This document shows, one piece after another, positions 53,923-64,000 of a stretch of 64,000 bases of DNA. Both the position numbers and the translations under genes were made by a program. The notes under the pieces were generated by a model. It worked only from the letters and a program-made list of their open reading frames with translations, had not been told where the DNA came from and made no database searches. Each line of letters begins with the position of its first letter. The first letter of the stretch is position 1. This DNA comes from Psettodes erumei (lineage: Eukaryota > Chordata > Actinopteri > Pleuronectiformes > Psettodidae): assembly GCA_016785225.1 (NCBI GenBank), contig JAFBJZ010000375.1, forward strand, positions 1,477,001 to 1,541,000, written 5' to 3'.

Positions 53923-54566
53923 ATCAGGTAAATCAGCATCATGTTTCGGTAAATCCAGCTGTTTCTCATCTTCCTTGATGGTTGATTTAACATCTGGACT
54001 GTTGCAAACGCTCACAGACACACCCGCTCACTGGTGCATCCGTACCCCGTCCATTCACGTCTTTTCCTCTACCCTGTCTAAAAGTTCTCCTCCAGGTGAT
54101 GCACGCGCTGAATGTGCGCTGCCGTCACCGGCGCTGCACGTGGCATCCACCCACAGGATCAACACGGGCGCTGACTTATTGGTTATGATGGTTGGGGATA
54201 GAGGGACATCTGTGCCGGTGCACAGACACGCGCGCGCGCGTGCACATTCCTGTCATCTCTCCTACACACGTGCTACCTCAGGGCCAGTGCGCTCGATGAG
54301 AGGGTAGAATCACAGAGACCAGACGCGCAGAAGTACTCCTTCTCAATTTTTACAAATATAATTAAAAACAAAAAATGGGACTCACCAGCTTTACATGGAT
54401 CTTTGTAGTCAATGGTCTCCGCTCTCTCCTCTTCATAATACTCATAGTCTGGCTCCTCATAGTCGAAACAGTTACAAATAGTCACTTTGCCCCAGAAAGT
54501 CAAGCCGGCAAGCACCAGCGTGATCCAGCGCATCTTAGCGGCCAGTGCCGAGGGCACTCGGTCCAT
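18473..54566 (-). CDS. tll1: Tolloid-like protein 1 (secreted astacin protease, 1,028 aa)
   Basis: Secreted Zn protease of the BMP1/tolloid family; relatives cleave procollagen propeptides, lysyl oxidase precursor and chordin. Twenty-one coding exons join in phase to 1,028 aa (human TLL1 is 1,013). Order: signal peptide, propeptide, astacin domain (163 to about 362), CUB1, CUB2, EGF1, CUB3, EGF2, CUB4, CUB5. TLL1 rather than BMP1 or TLL2 is shown by [11 protein letters not shown] in the propeptide and [35 protein letters not shown] and NTLWMKF-type words (here HTLWMKF). The furin-type site RISR precedes A163. Zinc motif [13 protein letters not shown] spans residues 255-267 (about 38,233-38,271) and the Met-turn is SIMHYA. 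All domain cysteines that I checked are present. Two ATGs can start the frame: 54566, and the one 11 codons on (54533). The second gives a more typical signal peptide ([15 protein letters not shown]) and has A at -3. No frameshift or stop was found. Exon positions are given in the next entries. Confidence 0.96.
18957..19441 (+). mobile_element. LTR-like element, probably a solo LTR (intron 20 of tll1)
   Basis: Starts TGTCAG, has CA-rich promoter-like sequence, a TATA-type box (CTATATATACC at about 19,098), then a C/T-rich stretch and an end resembling teleost Gypsy-type LTR tails (TTTTGGGTTCTCC, then TACAAC). No internal retroviral genes are present. It lies antisense to tll1 and stops about 25 nt from the exon 20 donor. 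Family assignment is from memory of general LTR layout, not a search. Confidence 0.42.
21199..21600. repeat. Cluster of CA and TG microsatellites (tll1 intron 18)
   Basis: (CA)n at about 21,209-21,253 and (TG)n at about 21,536-21,600 lie some 280 bp apart in opposite sense, so their RNA could pair. They create long spurious TH/VC-repeat reading frames, which I do not annotate. Confidence 0.8.
23449..23890 (+). mobile_element. LTR-like element, probably a solo LTR (intron 18 of tll1)
   Basis: Begins TGTCATGTGAGG and has a TATA box (ACTATAAAAGCC at about 23,590). Then come T-rich tracts, GTTCACCCTTGGTTGTG and a tail ending around GAGTTGTAAC. It lies antisense to tll1, about 65 nt inside the intron after exon 18. 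There are no retroviral ORFs. Ends are approximate. Confidence 0.4.
26390..26880. repeat. Degenerate CAAGTC-type minisatellite (tll1 intron 17)
   Basis: The words CAAGTC, AAGTCTCAAG, TCAAGTCTGAAGTC and GTCAAG recur many times with variable spacing, especially at 26,400-26,560 and 26,740-26,880. This is an old, decayed tandem repeat. No coding frame is supported. Confidence 0.55.
29962..30084 (-). other. Candidate alternative exon in tll1 intron 16
   Basis: On the minus strand a strong acceptor (CCCTCTCTCCTTCAG) precedes 123 nt open in the phase of the flanking exons, followed by a donor AGAG|GTAACA. It would insert 41 residues between CUB3 and EGF2, beginning [18 protein letters not shown] and including [15 protein letters not shown]. 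If the donor is ignored, the frame runs on to a stop at 29912, giving a short C-terminal tail. The segment is richer in CpG than the surrounding intron. No mammalian TLL1 counterpart is known to me. Confidence 0.35.
34969..35010. repeat. (TG)n microsatellite touching the tll1 exon 9 donor
   Basis: About 20 TG units on the plus strand. On the transcribed strand the intron begins GTACACAC, so the repeat starts within the donor itself. Confidence 0.9.
35131..35154. repeat. (CA)n microsatellite at the tll1 exon 9 acceptor
   Basis: Twelve CA units end 5 nt from exon 9. In the transcript they read (UG)n followed by UUGCAG, so they occupy the polypyrimidine-tract position. Confidence 0.85.
36571..40756 (-). 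other. tll1: tll1 exons 4-8: astacin metalloprotease domain
   Basis: Exon 5 40366-40483, exon 6 38178-38356, exon 7 37696-37801, exon 8 36571-36695, plus the end of exon 4. Exon 6 holds the Cys-rich [15 protein letters not shown] loop specific to BMP1/tolloid proteases and the zinc-binding HExxHxxGxxH. Exon 7 has the Met-turn ([11 protein letters not shown]). Exon 8 ends the domain with [20 protein letters not shown]. Confidence 0.95.
39446..39806 (+). mobile_element. LTR-like element, probably a solo LTR (intron 5 of tll1)
   Basis: Begins TGTCACAGCCCTGGCTGTGA, itself an imperfect palindrome. GC-rich promoter-like sequence with GGGGCGGGGC follows (about 39,550), then a TATA box (CAGTATAAAGACTC at about 39,608) and a TCTG-rich downstream part. 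It is antisense to tll1. No coding region or matching second LTR is visible. Confidence 0.45.
41739..41796. repeat. (AC)n microsatellite at the tll1 exon 3 acceptor
   Basis: About 29 AC units. In the transcript this is (GU)n running directly into UGUCAG and exon 3, with no ordinary polypyrimidine tract next to the AG. Confidence 0.9.
46999..47033. repeat. (GT)n microsatellite (tll1 intron 1)
   Basis: Pure GT dinucleotide run of about 17 units. Confidence 0.9.
49873..49935 (+). repeat. tRNA-derived SINE-like head fragment
   Basis: The stretch GTGGGCAGCAGGGTGG, then GTGGGAGGTCCTGGTTCAAG, resembles the common teleost repeat that begins GGCAGCACGGTGG and includes a B-box-like GGTTCAAG. It is short, and the A box is unclear. 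No tRNA gene is claimed. Confidence 0.4.
50109..50265 (+). repeat. Teleost dispersed repeat with ATCC microsatellite head
   Basis: (ATCC)n is followed by GGGGGCTGGAACCTCCCCCA, TACACCCTGGACAGGTC, and CAATTTAGAGTCACCAATTC. I recognise this order from a very common interspersed repeat in teleost genomes. The copy is diverged and family assignment needs a repeat library. It supports fish origin. Confidence 0.6.
53887..53921. repeat. (GA)n microsatellite
   Basis: Pure GA run in tll1 intron 1, about 470 bp after the exon 1 donor (5' end of the intron in transcript sense). Confidence 0.85.
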
Positions 54567-54863
54567 CTGAAGTCTGAAAGAATCGAATAAAAGGCCTCTG
54601 CTCTTCTCCTCTGCCGTTAGGAGATGGTCGATCCACTCTCAGAGGAAAGCATCGGCAGCAGGAATTTAACGGGTCATTGTGAAGATCGGGTCTCCTCTCT
54701 GACGGTCTGGTTGTGGATCGGCTGCTGGAAGTTACTCTGCTGGGCTCTCGTCCATGGCAAAAGTACACTGAGGTGTCTGTCTGCCCGCCCCGGTGTCTCC
54801 CAGTCAGCAAAGTGCCCGCTGAGGAGCTCCGCTGTCCTCCGCTGTGGTTTCGCAGGTGAGGCT

Positions 54864-54935
54864 GCTGTGGGACAAAACACAGGGAGAGAGAGCGAGAGAG
54901 AGAGATATAAAGAAAGAGAGAGAGAGAGAGAGAGA
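54864..54935 (-). promoter_or_regulatory. Candidate 3' splice site before tll1 exon 1
   Basis: In transcript sense a long (CT)n-rich tract (plus-strand 54,881-54,935) leads into TGTTTTGTCCCACAG, with the exon beginning at 54864. This is a textbook polypyrimidine tract and acceptor. It suggests that the start-codon exon (54386-54864) is not the first exon and that a non-coding exon lies further upstream. Inference from sequence only. Confidence 0.45.
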
Positions 54936-55067
54936 CTAGTGAGGGGATCGGGACTGGATGACCCCTGAGCGTAAATACGCAAGGCGGCGTGGCTGCTTCT
55001 CACACAAGAATCATTCGCTTCACATATTTTCAGCCAGCACTGTTGTCTCACACTCTCTCGCGTAGTG

Positions 55068-55070
<3 letters not shown>

Positions 55071-55118
<48 letters not shown>
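55071..55118. repeat. (TC)n microsatellite, inverse of the GA tract at 54,881
   Basis: 24 TC units on the plus strand, 135 bp from the GA-rich tract and complementary to it in inverted orientation. Confidence 0.9.
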
Positions 55119-55121
<3 letters not shown>

Positions 55122-55161
55122 TCCGGTAGTGGTACTGTCTCAACCCGAGTCAGCGCACCGC

Positions 55162-55405
<244 letters not shown>

Positions 55406-56639
55406 ACAAATCTCCCAGAAGCATAGAGTCAGATTGATAACCTAACAAAGGGCGTACACTTCACAGGCTCCTTCCTCGTCCCTGCGCGGTGACAGCGGAG
55501 GAAGCGCGCACTGATCATTACAGGTTATTGGACCTCGACTCCCAGGGATCCGTTAAGTAAAAGTGAACGTGCAGTAAAAAAAACCAACAACAACCGGTAG
55601 CGGTAAAAGTAACACGGCAGTTACAAACTTGCCTGTGGGTTTTAGTGTCCCTTGTAGACCCGGTCCATAGTGGCTGTTATGTGGTTATTTGGAGGCAGGT
55701 GCCAAGTAGGTGACAGCCAAACCATAAATGCCCAGAGGTACTACTACATAGACGAGGGAGTCTTTATGGCCATGACATGATAACCCAGTCCCTTTTCTGC
55801 TGCTCTCTTTTCTTTCCAAAAAAGAAATTAAAACAAAGATTTAAAGTGGAATTGTAATTCAAAATAGTTAAGCTTAATTGGGCTTTGTGCGTAAAACAGT
55901 CGCGCCACAGTACGTTCAACACCATCAGTTTAGCAGTGCGGATGGAGATTTAGGTGGGTACATTGGCTTTGCTGTGCAGCAGCATGACGATGTGCAGAGA
56001 AACAGCGCCTATCACGACAGTGGTAACATGAGCAGTGTTTGTACAATGTTGAAAATGAAAATCAACGACCAAAGACTTTAAACCAGAACTCTGTAACGAT
56101 TTAGAATTTTGTTTCCAATTATTTATTTTGTTAAAGTCTAACTACTTGAATTGGAAAATGGAGCCGGTTTAATTTCTTTCCTCACTGTGCTATAGGTAAG
56201 CTTAAATTGTGAGTCACACCGGTCTGTCATTCACCTATGATGTCTTCTCTAATCTGTCATAAATACCCTTGCCAGCAGTAGGTCGGTCAACAACATGAGT
56301 GAAGTGAGTTCATGCGGGTTCATGATCTTCCACTTCATCCCTGACACCCACAAGGGCAGTGGACGAGCCTCTCTCTCCCTCTCTCTCCTTGAGTGTATCA
56401 ATCCGAATAACATTCAAAAGTCAAGAATACATAGTTTACAGTCAGTTCGGCGTCGTTTCCCTGATTTTGCAATGGAAAGACTGAAGTTGTCAACAATCAC
56501 CAGTAATCCCCCAAGTGCAACCTACACACACACACGACAGACACAAGCTGTAAAAATAAAACAGCAGCAGTTGTTGACAGACAAGCAGTGTAGCCTGTGA
56601 ACACCTTGCAAAGGTAAATCCTCCTGAGACGAGTTCACC

Positions 56640-56960
56640 CTGCGTCTCCACAGCTTACCTGCTGCGTCCACCTGCCCGGGGCGCGTCGGTTTGCTGCGGC
56701 GTCACGATGCGACCCGTCATGCTTCAAATGCAAGGGGTGGCGTGGGGGGTTCTCAGGAGTCTCAGGTGTGTGTGTGGAGGGGCATCAGACGGTGATGGCA
56801 GTTCCGAACGTGCGCGTCTCCCACCACGATTTAGTACCGGGAGATTACCGGAGCGCTGTCTCTGCTGCGCCCGACTAATCCTGCCCTCGGGGAGAGGTAG
56901 CGGCGCGCTGACGTCACTCCATCAATCCAGCAGCAAGCTGTCCACTACACATGCTCCGGG
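56640..56960 (-). promoter_or_regulatory. CpG-rich block: candidate tll1 promoter and non-coding first exon
   Basis: CpG-dense sequence about 2.1 kb upstream of the tll1 start codon, unlike its AT-rich surroundings. It contains a perfect CRE palindrome TGACGTCA (56,909-56,916). On the minus strand there is a consensus donor GCAGCAG|GTAAGC closing an exon at 56659. Together with the acceptor at 54864 this would make a 5' UTR exon spliced over an intron of about 1.8 kb. The transcription start is not determined. Confidence 0.45.
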
Positions 56961-56993
56961 CCATGGACACAAATCCTCTGGAGCGCGCACACG

Positions 56994-57025
56994 TACGCAC
57001 GCACGCACGCACGCACACACGCACG

Positions 57026-57079
<54 letters not shown>
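56994..57079. repeat. (ACGC)n then (AC)n microsatellite
   Basis: The block begins with ACGC/GCAC tetranucleotide units and turns into pure AC. It sits just upstream of the CpG-rich block. Confidence 0.9.
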
Positions 57080-57083
<4 letters not shown>

Positions 57084-57866
57084 ATTCAGTTTAGGTCGAC
57101 ACACTCCTGATTTAACCAGGCGACAAAAGTGAACTTTCATTTTATGATGAAGGAATCCGATTCTGACCCCTGGAACAGCAGCAATCAAAAATCAATCACT
57201 GAAATAGTTCCCTTTTACAAATATCTGGATATGAAATCGAACTGGTCAGAAAGTGTAAATGTGGTGTTTTTAACTTGTGCTTTGGGATAAATACTAACAT
57301 GCTCACAGTGATGATGTCAGCATGCTGATGTTTAGCAGGTATAATGTTCACCATGTTCACTATCTTACTTTAGCATGTTAGTATGCTAATGTTTGCTTAC
57401 TAGCACTAACAGGTACTTCACACTGCGTAAGGTACAGCTCACTGTGACAGGAATGTCACTGATTCTGCAGATAGAGCCTGGGCAACCAAAACTAGTTTAC
57501 TGTGGTTTACGTCATGTAAAACTATGATGAACAAGAACTCAGGCCACTGTGTGGAAAAACCTCAATACCACACCAGCATCGTGGATTCCCCTCCTGTGTG
57601 ACTTCTTATTAACACTGGAAGCATTATGTGGCGTTTGGGCCTCTTCAACCACTTACTGTACCTGGTTGCCATCCAGCCAATCTATTCAGCAAAATGCCCC
57701 CTTTTTAAATAGGATCCAGCTATTGAGATTAATGCTGTGCGCAGGTATTTGTGTCCCTATTTAAAGCACTTATTGATCAGCGCATCTCTGAAACTCTGTG
57801 AAAGTACCTCGCCAGCATTCTGACCCAGCAAGCTGACCACCACCACCACTGCCACCACCCTCCCTG

Positions 57867-57906
<40 letters not shown>

Positions 57907-60900
57907 ACACACTCACACTGAGAGGAACCCTCAATCGCAGCAGCCCCTCGAGACTCCCCCAAGTGCTGTGGTCTGCAGGTACTGGAGGACTATTATTAGC
58001 TTTGTTTTCCTCAAACATACTTTCACATCAATTCTATATGCACGAGCTGAACTCCACAAGGTTTGCACTGTACTTGTTTAACTTAAAAAATGTATACCCT
58101 GCACTAAATCTATCTTTTGAGCAATTGAAAAGAGTTTGTAAAAGTTTATAGCTTTGTTGCTAAAGGCTGTTCTACCTATACATCAAATTCACTCAGTTGC
58201 AAAGGTTTCTGATAATGGACAATTTTCACCCCAGAGAAACAGCATCAACATCCCTCTACATCAACAGCAAAACTCACTTGTCAGTTTACTTAAAGTACAC
58301 CAAGTGACCATAAAGCAGCTAAAGAGCCAGACACCCCATTGTTGTAGCTGACAAAGCTAAGAGGACACATTCTCAGGGCACCAGAACTGTGACTCAATAT
58401 GAATGCTTACAATGCTCTGGATCTGCTGGTTGGTCAACTGTTTGCTTGGTAGAAGGTATACAGTAATATGCATGTATTTACGTATGTGAGGGTTGTGTTG
58501 TTTGTTGTGCAGCCCCCAGTCGCCAAAAGTAAAATAGAAAAAATAATACTGATGCAAAAATGAGAACTAACCTGTCCAGTATGTATCCTGTCCTCACCCA
58601 GTGTCAGATTGGCTGTAGCCCCCCTGTGACCCTAAAAGAAAAAATAATAAGTAAATGGATGAATACATTAAAACTGAAATCTTATACTTCCTGACCTCCA
58701 GTGGTTTATCTCTTTATGTTGCTGCAGTAATGTCGAGGTGGACTTCAGGGAGTGGCAGTGCACAATGATATCACTGTTTAGTGTGTTTACACGTGCAACA
58801 AAGTTCACTGCTGACGACACCCAACCACGCCCATGGATGGGTGATACAGGATATGTTCAAACAGACCTTGAACTTTGAACCAGAGAGGGCAGCGAAATAC
58901 CACATTTACTCTGATATTACTTTTCGATCTCAGAGATTTGATTTACTTGACACTTAATTCACTAAAACTTGGATTTGAGACTTCACTACAGTTACAATAA
59001 TAACGATTTGTGCATCTGTCTTACTTCTTGGACCAAGGTAATCGCTCCATGTGCTGTGGTGCCATCTTGCATAGGGAACTGAAACACAAATGGATGCATG
59101 GATAGATGGATGGACCAGTCAGCTTGTGAATTTAACTCCAATGACACAATAAGGACAAGTTCTTGCATATCAGACGGTCTTATTGATGGGTGACTAAGAT
59201 CAAAAGTGCTTGACTGTGAAAAGAAACTGCAGACTGTTGATCACATCACCTTCAAATCAAAATTCACCAAATCTGCTGAGCCTAAAAGGTAAAATGAGGA
59301 CCTACTGTATGCTACAACATGAGTTCCTTACAATGGAGGGTTAATTACAGGACATGCCATATAAGATGGTCAGTGAAAACCCCCCCAAAACTTTGACAGC
59401 TGATAGAAGATTGGGACAGAATCAGAGCAGGCAAAGTAGGAAAAATGAAGACAAAGCTAAAATGATAAGAATACCTGAGGTAAGAAAAAAAGGAAATATT
59501 ATGTTTTCGCTCAGGCCTGCTGACTTGTGATAGTGTCTTAAGTGTTTTATGAAATTCCCTGAGAGGGAGCAAAGAGGTGGCCAGAGACATCCATCACCTT
59601 TTGGCTAAAATGCCACAGGAAGACAGTCTGCTGACACCACCACGGAGCAGAACAGAGGATGAAAACGCTTGGATATTGTTTAGTGGCTCCAGAATTGCTC
59701 TGTAGTTTAATCTCTTAATCACTGTTATTTCTTGAATTTGATTGGTGCCAAATAAACAAAAAAGATGTAAGACGATATTCACTTTGAAGAAACTTAAGGG
59801 AAAGATTAGCAGGATTACAAAGCTTTTTTTAAGCAAGTCACTGAGTCACATCTGCAGTAAACACGTGTGAAACTTTGTCTATTTATTTTCAGTTTTGACT
59901 TATAAATAATGGCTGTTGCTCTCCTATGTTACTCGGGAGATTACACGCATATGCAAAAACATACTGTAGTAGTCTCTCCTTATGTAAACAGAAAGAGCAG
60001 AGGGAAGACGAAGTACAAAGAGGAAATCCTCTGTTTAAATGCCAAGCTGTGCGTGCCATTCTCTCTGCTGTTCTTATTTCCTCTTTTTTTTGGCCCTGTC
60101 AGGGCTCAGATTCTCCACCTTCATCTCTCCTACACTGCCTGTTGTGTGTTCACGCATGTGGGCGTGACTGCGTGGGTGTGCACGTGCCAGCTTGGGGCTC
60201 ACATCCACGATCCCGGTCGTGTGTTGGGAAAGATGACACGGACCGCTTTTGTTTCCGTGCCACCAGAATTTACCGACAAGGGAGAAGAAGAATGAGTGCA
60301 GGATGCATGTTGGCGTGAAAAAGACGCACCAGCTGCAATGAGACGGAGATGGAAAAACATAGAGAGGAATAATGGAAAAGGTGACAGGGAAGATGAGCTG
60401 GACATTGTCCCAGTGACAACAGTATATAATATCCTTCTGATAAATGCCTCACTGTAAAATAGCTGTGCTCAGAGGGGCAGTTTTCCTAGACCCATGCCCT
60501 TTTACATCCTTATATGACCCATATTATTCTCTCATACTGATTCTACTCAATAAAACTGAGCACAGCTGAAGTACAGAATGCTTTATCCTATGTATCTTAG
60601 GATGTGATCTTATGTATAATTAAAAATGCACAGGTTTGATAGACTGCAATGAAAATGCAGTCTACTAAGTCCAACCTCAATACAACAAAAGTCAGTTCAC
60701 CTATGATAATTTGGACAAATTTGAATACACCGATGTTTTCCAGAAAAGAACACATTTCCTCACAAAACTGCTTAAAACTGCCAAGGAATATGAAATGTGG
60801 TAGACCGGTGCTTAGTCAGATGAAACCTGTTTGGATAAGATGGGGTCCAGCATGTGCGGACCTGGCCAAGGCTTCCGCAGTGACTGCACAATGCTGACCA

Positions 60901-61623
60901 TTAAAGAATGAAAGTGGGAGTCTGTTCAGATATGTTGGGAAGATGATCTTTATGTATGTTGCTATGAATGCAGGGTTGTATACCCAACAACTGAAAACGT
61001 GACCCCAAACACACTGAAAGACTCACACAAGAGTTTTTAAAGATTTAAAATGTAAAAATGAGTAAAAATGAATTGACAAGTTGTCCCCTGTATGTCCCCT
61101 GATGTGAATCCAACAGTGTGGAAGGTAGAGGAACAGAGATTAAGTGATAATGAAAGCAATCATTGCAACCCTGTTATGAATATTGTGTTTCTTTCATATC
61201 AAAACCAAATCTTCTGGTGTTGACTAGACTTCCTAAAATTAGTTGCTGCTAGATTCATCACAAGAAATATTATGATTTCAAATATTTTTAGTCAAACTAT
61301 TGTGCCTTTCTTTGCTTTAAAAAGAGAAAAAATATTTATATATTTCCAATGAAAATCTCTTGCAGTTTATTCAGGACAGTGAAACAGGCAGTGAAACTTT
61401 ACTTGTCTGACCTGTATAAAAGCCCACCCCACTTACAGACTGTGTGTTGAAGACTAGATGATGTTAAACTGAATTATTTGTTGTTCTGGAGTTTTTTTAT
61501 GTTCATTGCTGCAAAAGGTGGGGAACAGTTGGATAAAAGACCAATGATGCTGAGTTGGATTTATATGAATCTCTAAGTCCATGACAGCGTAAATCCCCCT
61601 GTTCACACTCACTGTTGAAGATG

Positions 61624-61624
<1 letters not shown>

Positions 61625-61662
<38 letters not shown>
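61625..61662. repeat. (TG)n microsatellite
   Basis: Pure TG run in the gene-free upstream region. Confidence 0.9.
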
Positions 61663-61664
<2 letters not shown>

Positions 61665-63499
61665 TGTGTAAATGTAAACAGTAGTCCCTTGCTGACATAG
61701 CACTTCTTCAGGAACTTGGGATTGTGTGTGTGCCCTGGCCTCTGCTCCCTGCAGATATGCTTCCTTTCAGAGAGACTGTAGAAATAAGCAGCGGAGACCT
61801 TAGACTCTGTGTGTGCGTGCGCATTTGTGCATGAAAATTGATGTCTTCCTCCAGTGTATGAAAAAATTCGGTACAACTGAATCAGCTTAAAAGCTTTTTT
61901 TATGCAAAGTACCTCTCCTCTTGTAACTCACTCACAGACGTACTCAGTCACGTTCAGCAGATTCTTCACGGTGGAGGGCTGTTCTCCACGTTAACCTGCA
62001 CCACCTATAAGAATCATCAAAGGAAGTATCATCAGTGACACTTACAGTGCATTCACTCGTACTGGCTGAAAGAGTCACACCTGTGGGCTTGATTGAGGAC
62101 AGAGTTTACAGACTCTCAGGTTGCCACACAGCACTTGACAAAGCAGTTTATTTTCATGAGTAATGTATTTTATTTTTATTTTTTTCCTATTCAAACTTGG
62201 TAGCTGTAAGTTACGGTTTATTGTGGGAGTTTTGGAAGACACTGACAACCAATTTGTCTGAGGTACTTTTGTGTAGCTGAGTTAAGCATAATATGACTTT
62301 GGGATTTAAAATAGCATTATCATTTCACACACACACACATATATATATATAACATATTTTTTATAACAGATGACTACCTTAAAAATCATCTACAGAAAAT
62401 AATCAAAGTATTCACAGATATGAACATTTGTGAACTGTGTAGGAATCAACCTAATAAATATAAGTAGATCACAGCTATTACATTTTTTTTTTGTTTTTTA
62501 ACTTTTTACCTTTTGCTTTGATGACTCACTGTTTTTGTGACACATTGTTTCATTGTTTGTTGGCAGTTTGCTCCACTGATCCTTGGCCCTGCTTCATTCT
62601 TAACTGAAAGGAACGTGATAAACACACACTCAGAGGCGAGGATGTACTGTTCTGTGTTCTCACTTGTTGTTGATCTTCTCATTAAAAATAGTTATATGAG
62701 GTTGTAGCCGGCAGCTACTTTGAGTCGGTGGGCTCTGGAGGGGGAAATTCTCTAATGAGGAACATTCACAGAAGTCCACAAACTCCAAATCTAACAACAG
62801 CCACCTCCTGTAGTGCAGGACTTCAAATATACATAGAAATAATGATCCATGTCCAGGCTGAGGATCCTTACAGACTGATAACAGGCTCTCAGGAGATCAT
62901 ACTGACACATTTCTCTGTGATTGTCAGGTCATCAGCACACTACTGTCATCTGCAGGATTAAAAGAGTAATGGCAGTTTCAACTGACAGCCATGGACAAGA
63001 ACCCTTCTTTGATAGATCACACAGCCAAATTTCTGATGTGTGACAAAATGTACCTATCAAATTAATACACTCGACACACTCAGGGGTTCAACTTGATTAA
63101 CTGATAAATTCTTTTGGCCCTCAGGACAACTTGTCAACTTGTTTTCATAACCTTTCATTACTTTGAGAAAATCTTTTTTTTATCAGACAAAAGTTACACG
63201 ATGTGGACTTGTTATGTGTCATTCTGTAAGGTATCACCTATTGTTGTTTCACCTCAGATTTGACTAATGATGACTGTCTGATCACATTAATGTGCCATTC
63301 TCTCTCTCTTTGTGACCCTGCTCTGTCCTGAAGCCAGAGCAGCTTGATCAATGGTATTGATGAGGAGATGTTAATAGCTGATGCTAATACGGCCAGTATG
63401 ACTAATAGACCAAGAGGGCCATTGATCTGCAGAGTTAGCATCTAATGCTAAAACAGCTGATTCAACCGCATAGTTGGACTAAAAGTGCCATCCTTGCTC

Positions 63500-63500
<1 letters not shown>

Positions 63501-63538
<38 letters not shown>
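63501..63538. repeat. (TG)n microsatellite
   Basis: Pure TG run near the right end of the window, ending TATACAC. Confidence 0.9.
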
Positions 63539-63541
<3 letters not shown>

Positions 63542-64000
63542 CACTGGGGAGTGAATAGTTAGGTAACAATGCACTCCTTCCTTAGGACGAATGATACAAA
63601 TATTCACAGAATATGTAGAAGTAAACAGTATATAGCAACATACCTGAATACAAACTTGTATTCACAAAGATGCTCAGATTCTACATTCTCAGAGACTAGG
63701 ACAGTAACCAATTACTTGTAGCTGAGATAGGCCTCGTTCACCGCAGACATTTTAGGAAATGTCCTAATAACATTAATAGCCCTATTATTATATTCAAATT
63801 TATGAGGAAACCACAACAGTGTGACAGTGAGGCAGCATGCACAATACCAGGAGGCCAGAAACCAAAGCAGCTAAATGGAATTCAGACATCATTAATTTTA
63901 ACTATTTACACCTGTTCTTTCCCCACATTAAAGTGTCTTCTGTGAAAAAGGACCATTATGTGCAGCAATTGTGTTAATTCATCCAGGCTGCTCTTGAAAA

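Larger units (their letters stand above)
42100..54385 (-). other. tll1 intron 1 (12 kb)
   Basis: Intron between the signal-peptide exon and exon 2. It holds microsatellites, the SINE-like and ATCC repeats, a CpG-rich block at 48,480-48,660 and a short open segment near 47,650-47,770 (see findings). The 175-codon frame at 44,328 has no splice context or family motif. Confidence 0.7.
40583..54566 (-). other. tll1: tll1 exons 1-4: signal peptide and propeptide
   Basis: Exon 1 54386-54566, exon 2 41976-42098, exon 3 41655-41735, exon 4 40583-40756. Exon 1 encodes the signal peptide and an acidic, tyrosine-rich stretch ending in the family-typical [11 protein letters not shown]. Exon 2 has a His-rich insert ([15 protein letters not shown]) in place of the NPFGN-type region of mammals. 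Exon 4 carries the basic RISR maturation site followed by [13 protein letters not shown], the start of the mature protease. Intron 1 is about 12.3 kb, the longest in the gene. Confidence 0.92.
57200..64000. other. Gene-free upstream region
   Basis: Apart from CA/TG repeats (also 57,868-57,917), I see no exon set, RNA gene or recognisable transposon protein here. Reading frames are short and isolated, without matching splice sites. The region could hold distant tll1 regulatory elements. Nothing in the sequence shows that directly. Confidence 0.5.

Noticed and set aside
60640..61300. Possible degraded DNA transposon
   Set aside because: The 82-codon frame and surrounding sequence looked vaguely transposon-like, but I found no terminal inverted repeats or transposase motif.

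Overview
The window is vertebrate nuclear DNA, almost certainly from a ray-finned (teleost) fish. It is AT-rich with long introns full of (CA)n/(TG)n microsatellites. It carries spliced genes with GT-AG introns, canonical poly(A) hexamers and decayed teleost-style dispersed repeats. I see no bacterial, plasmid or phage signal. I rebuilt every gene by joining exons at splice sites and checking the reading phase. The open reading frames themselves are mostly single exons or microsatellite translations.

Layout. 1-2,630 (+): the 3' part of an SR splicing factor most like SRSF7. 2,832-6,580 (+): a short reticulon of 220 aa in eight coding exons. 7,045-8,422 (-): a complete acylphosphatase of the ACYP2 type, 98 aa in four exons, one only 17 nt long. 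8,984-13,726 (-): an equilibrative nucleoside transporter of the SLC29A1/ENT1 type, 433 aa in twelve coding exons, with probable non-coding 5' exons up to about 15 kb. 15-18.4 kb: AT-rich spacer with an old tandem repeat and the likely tll1 3' UTR. 18,473-54,566 (-): tolloid-like 1 (tll1), 1,028 aa in 21 coding exons, occupying more than half of the window. 54.6-57 kb: its promoter side, with a GC-rich block and a possible upstream non-coding exon. 57-64 kb: no gene that I can support.

The genes are functionally unrelated: RNA splicing, ER shaping, acyl-phosphate hydrolysis, nucleoside transport, and a secreted BMP1-family protease that in relatives cleaves procollagens and chordin. The srsf7 / reticulon / acyp2 grouping recalls human 2p, where SRSF7, ACYP2 and RTN4 all lie. 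This is a synteny hint only.

I found no new multi-gene system. The points most worth checking are in tll1: a phase-compatible, exon-like 123-nt segment in intron 16, where paralogue BMP1 switches to its short form; exons abutted by (TG)n tracts at their splice sites; an inverted (GA)n/(TC)n pair at the 5' end; and three LTR-like elements lying antisense in introns.
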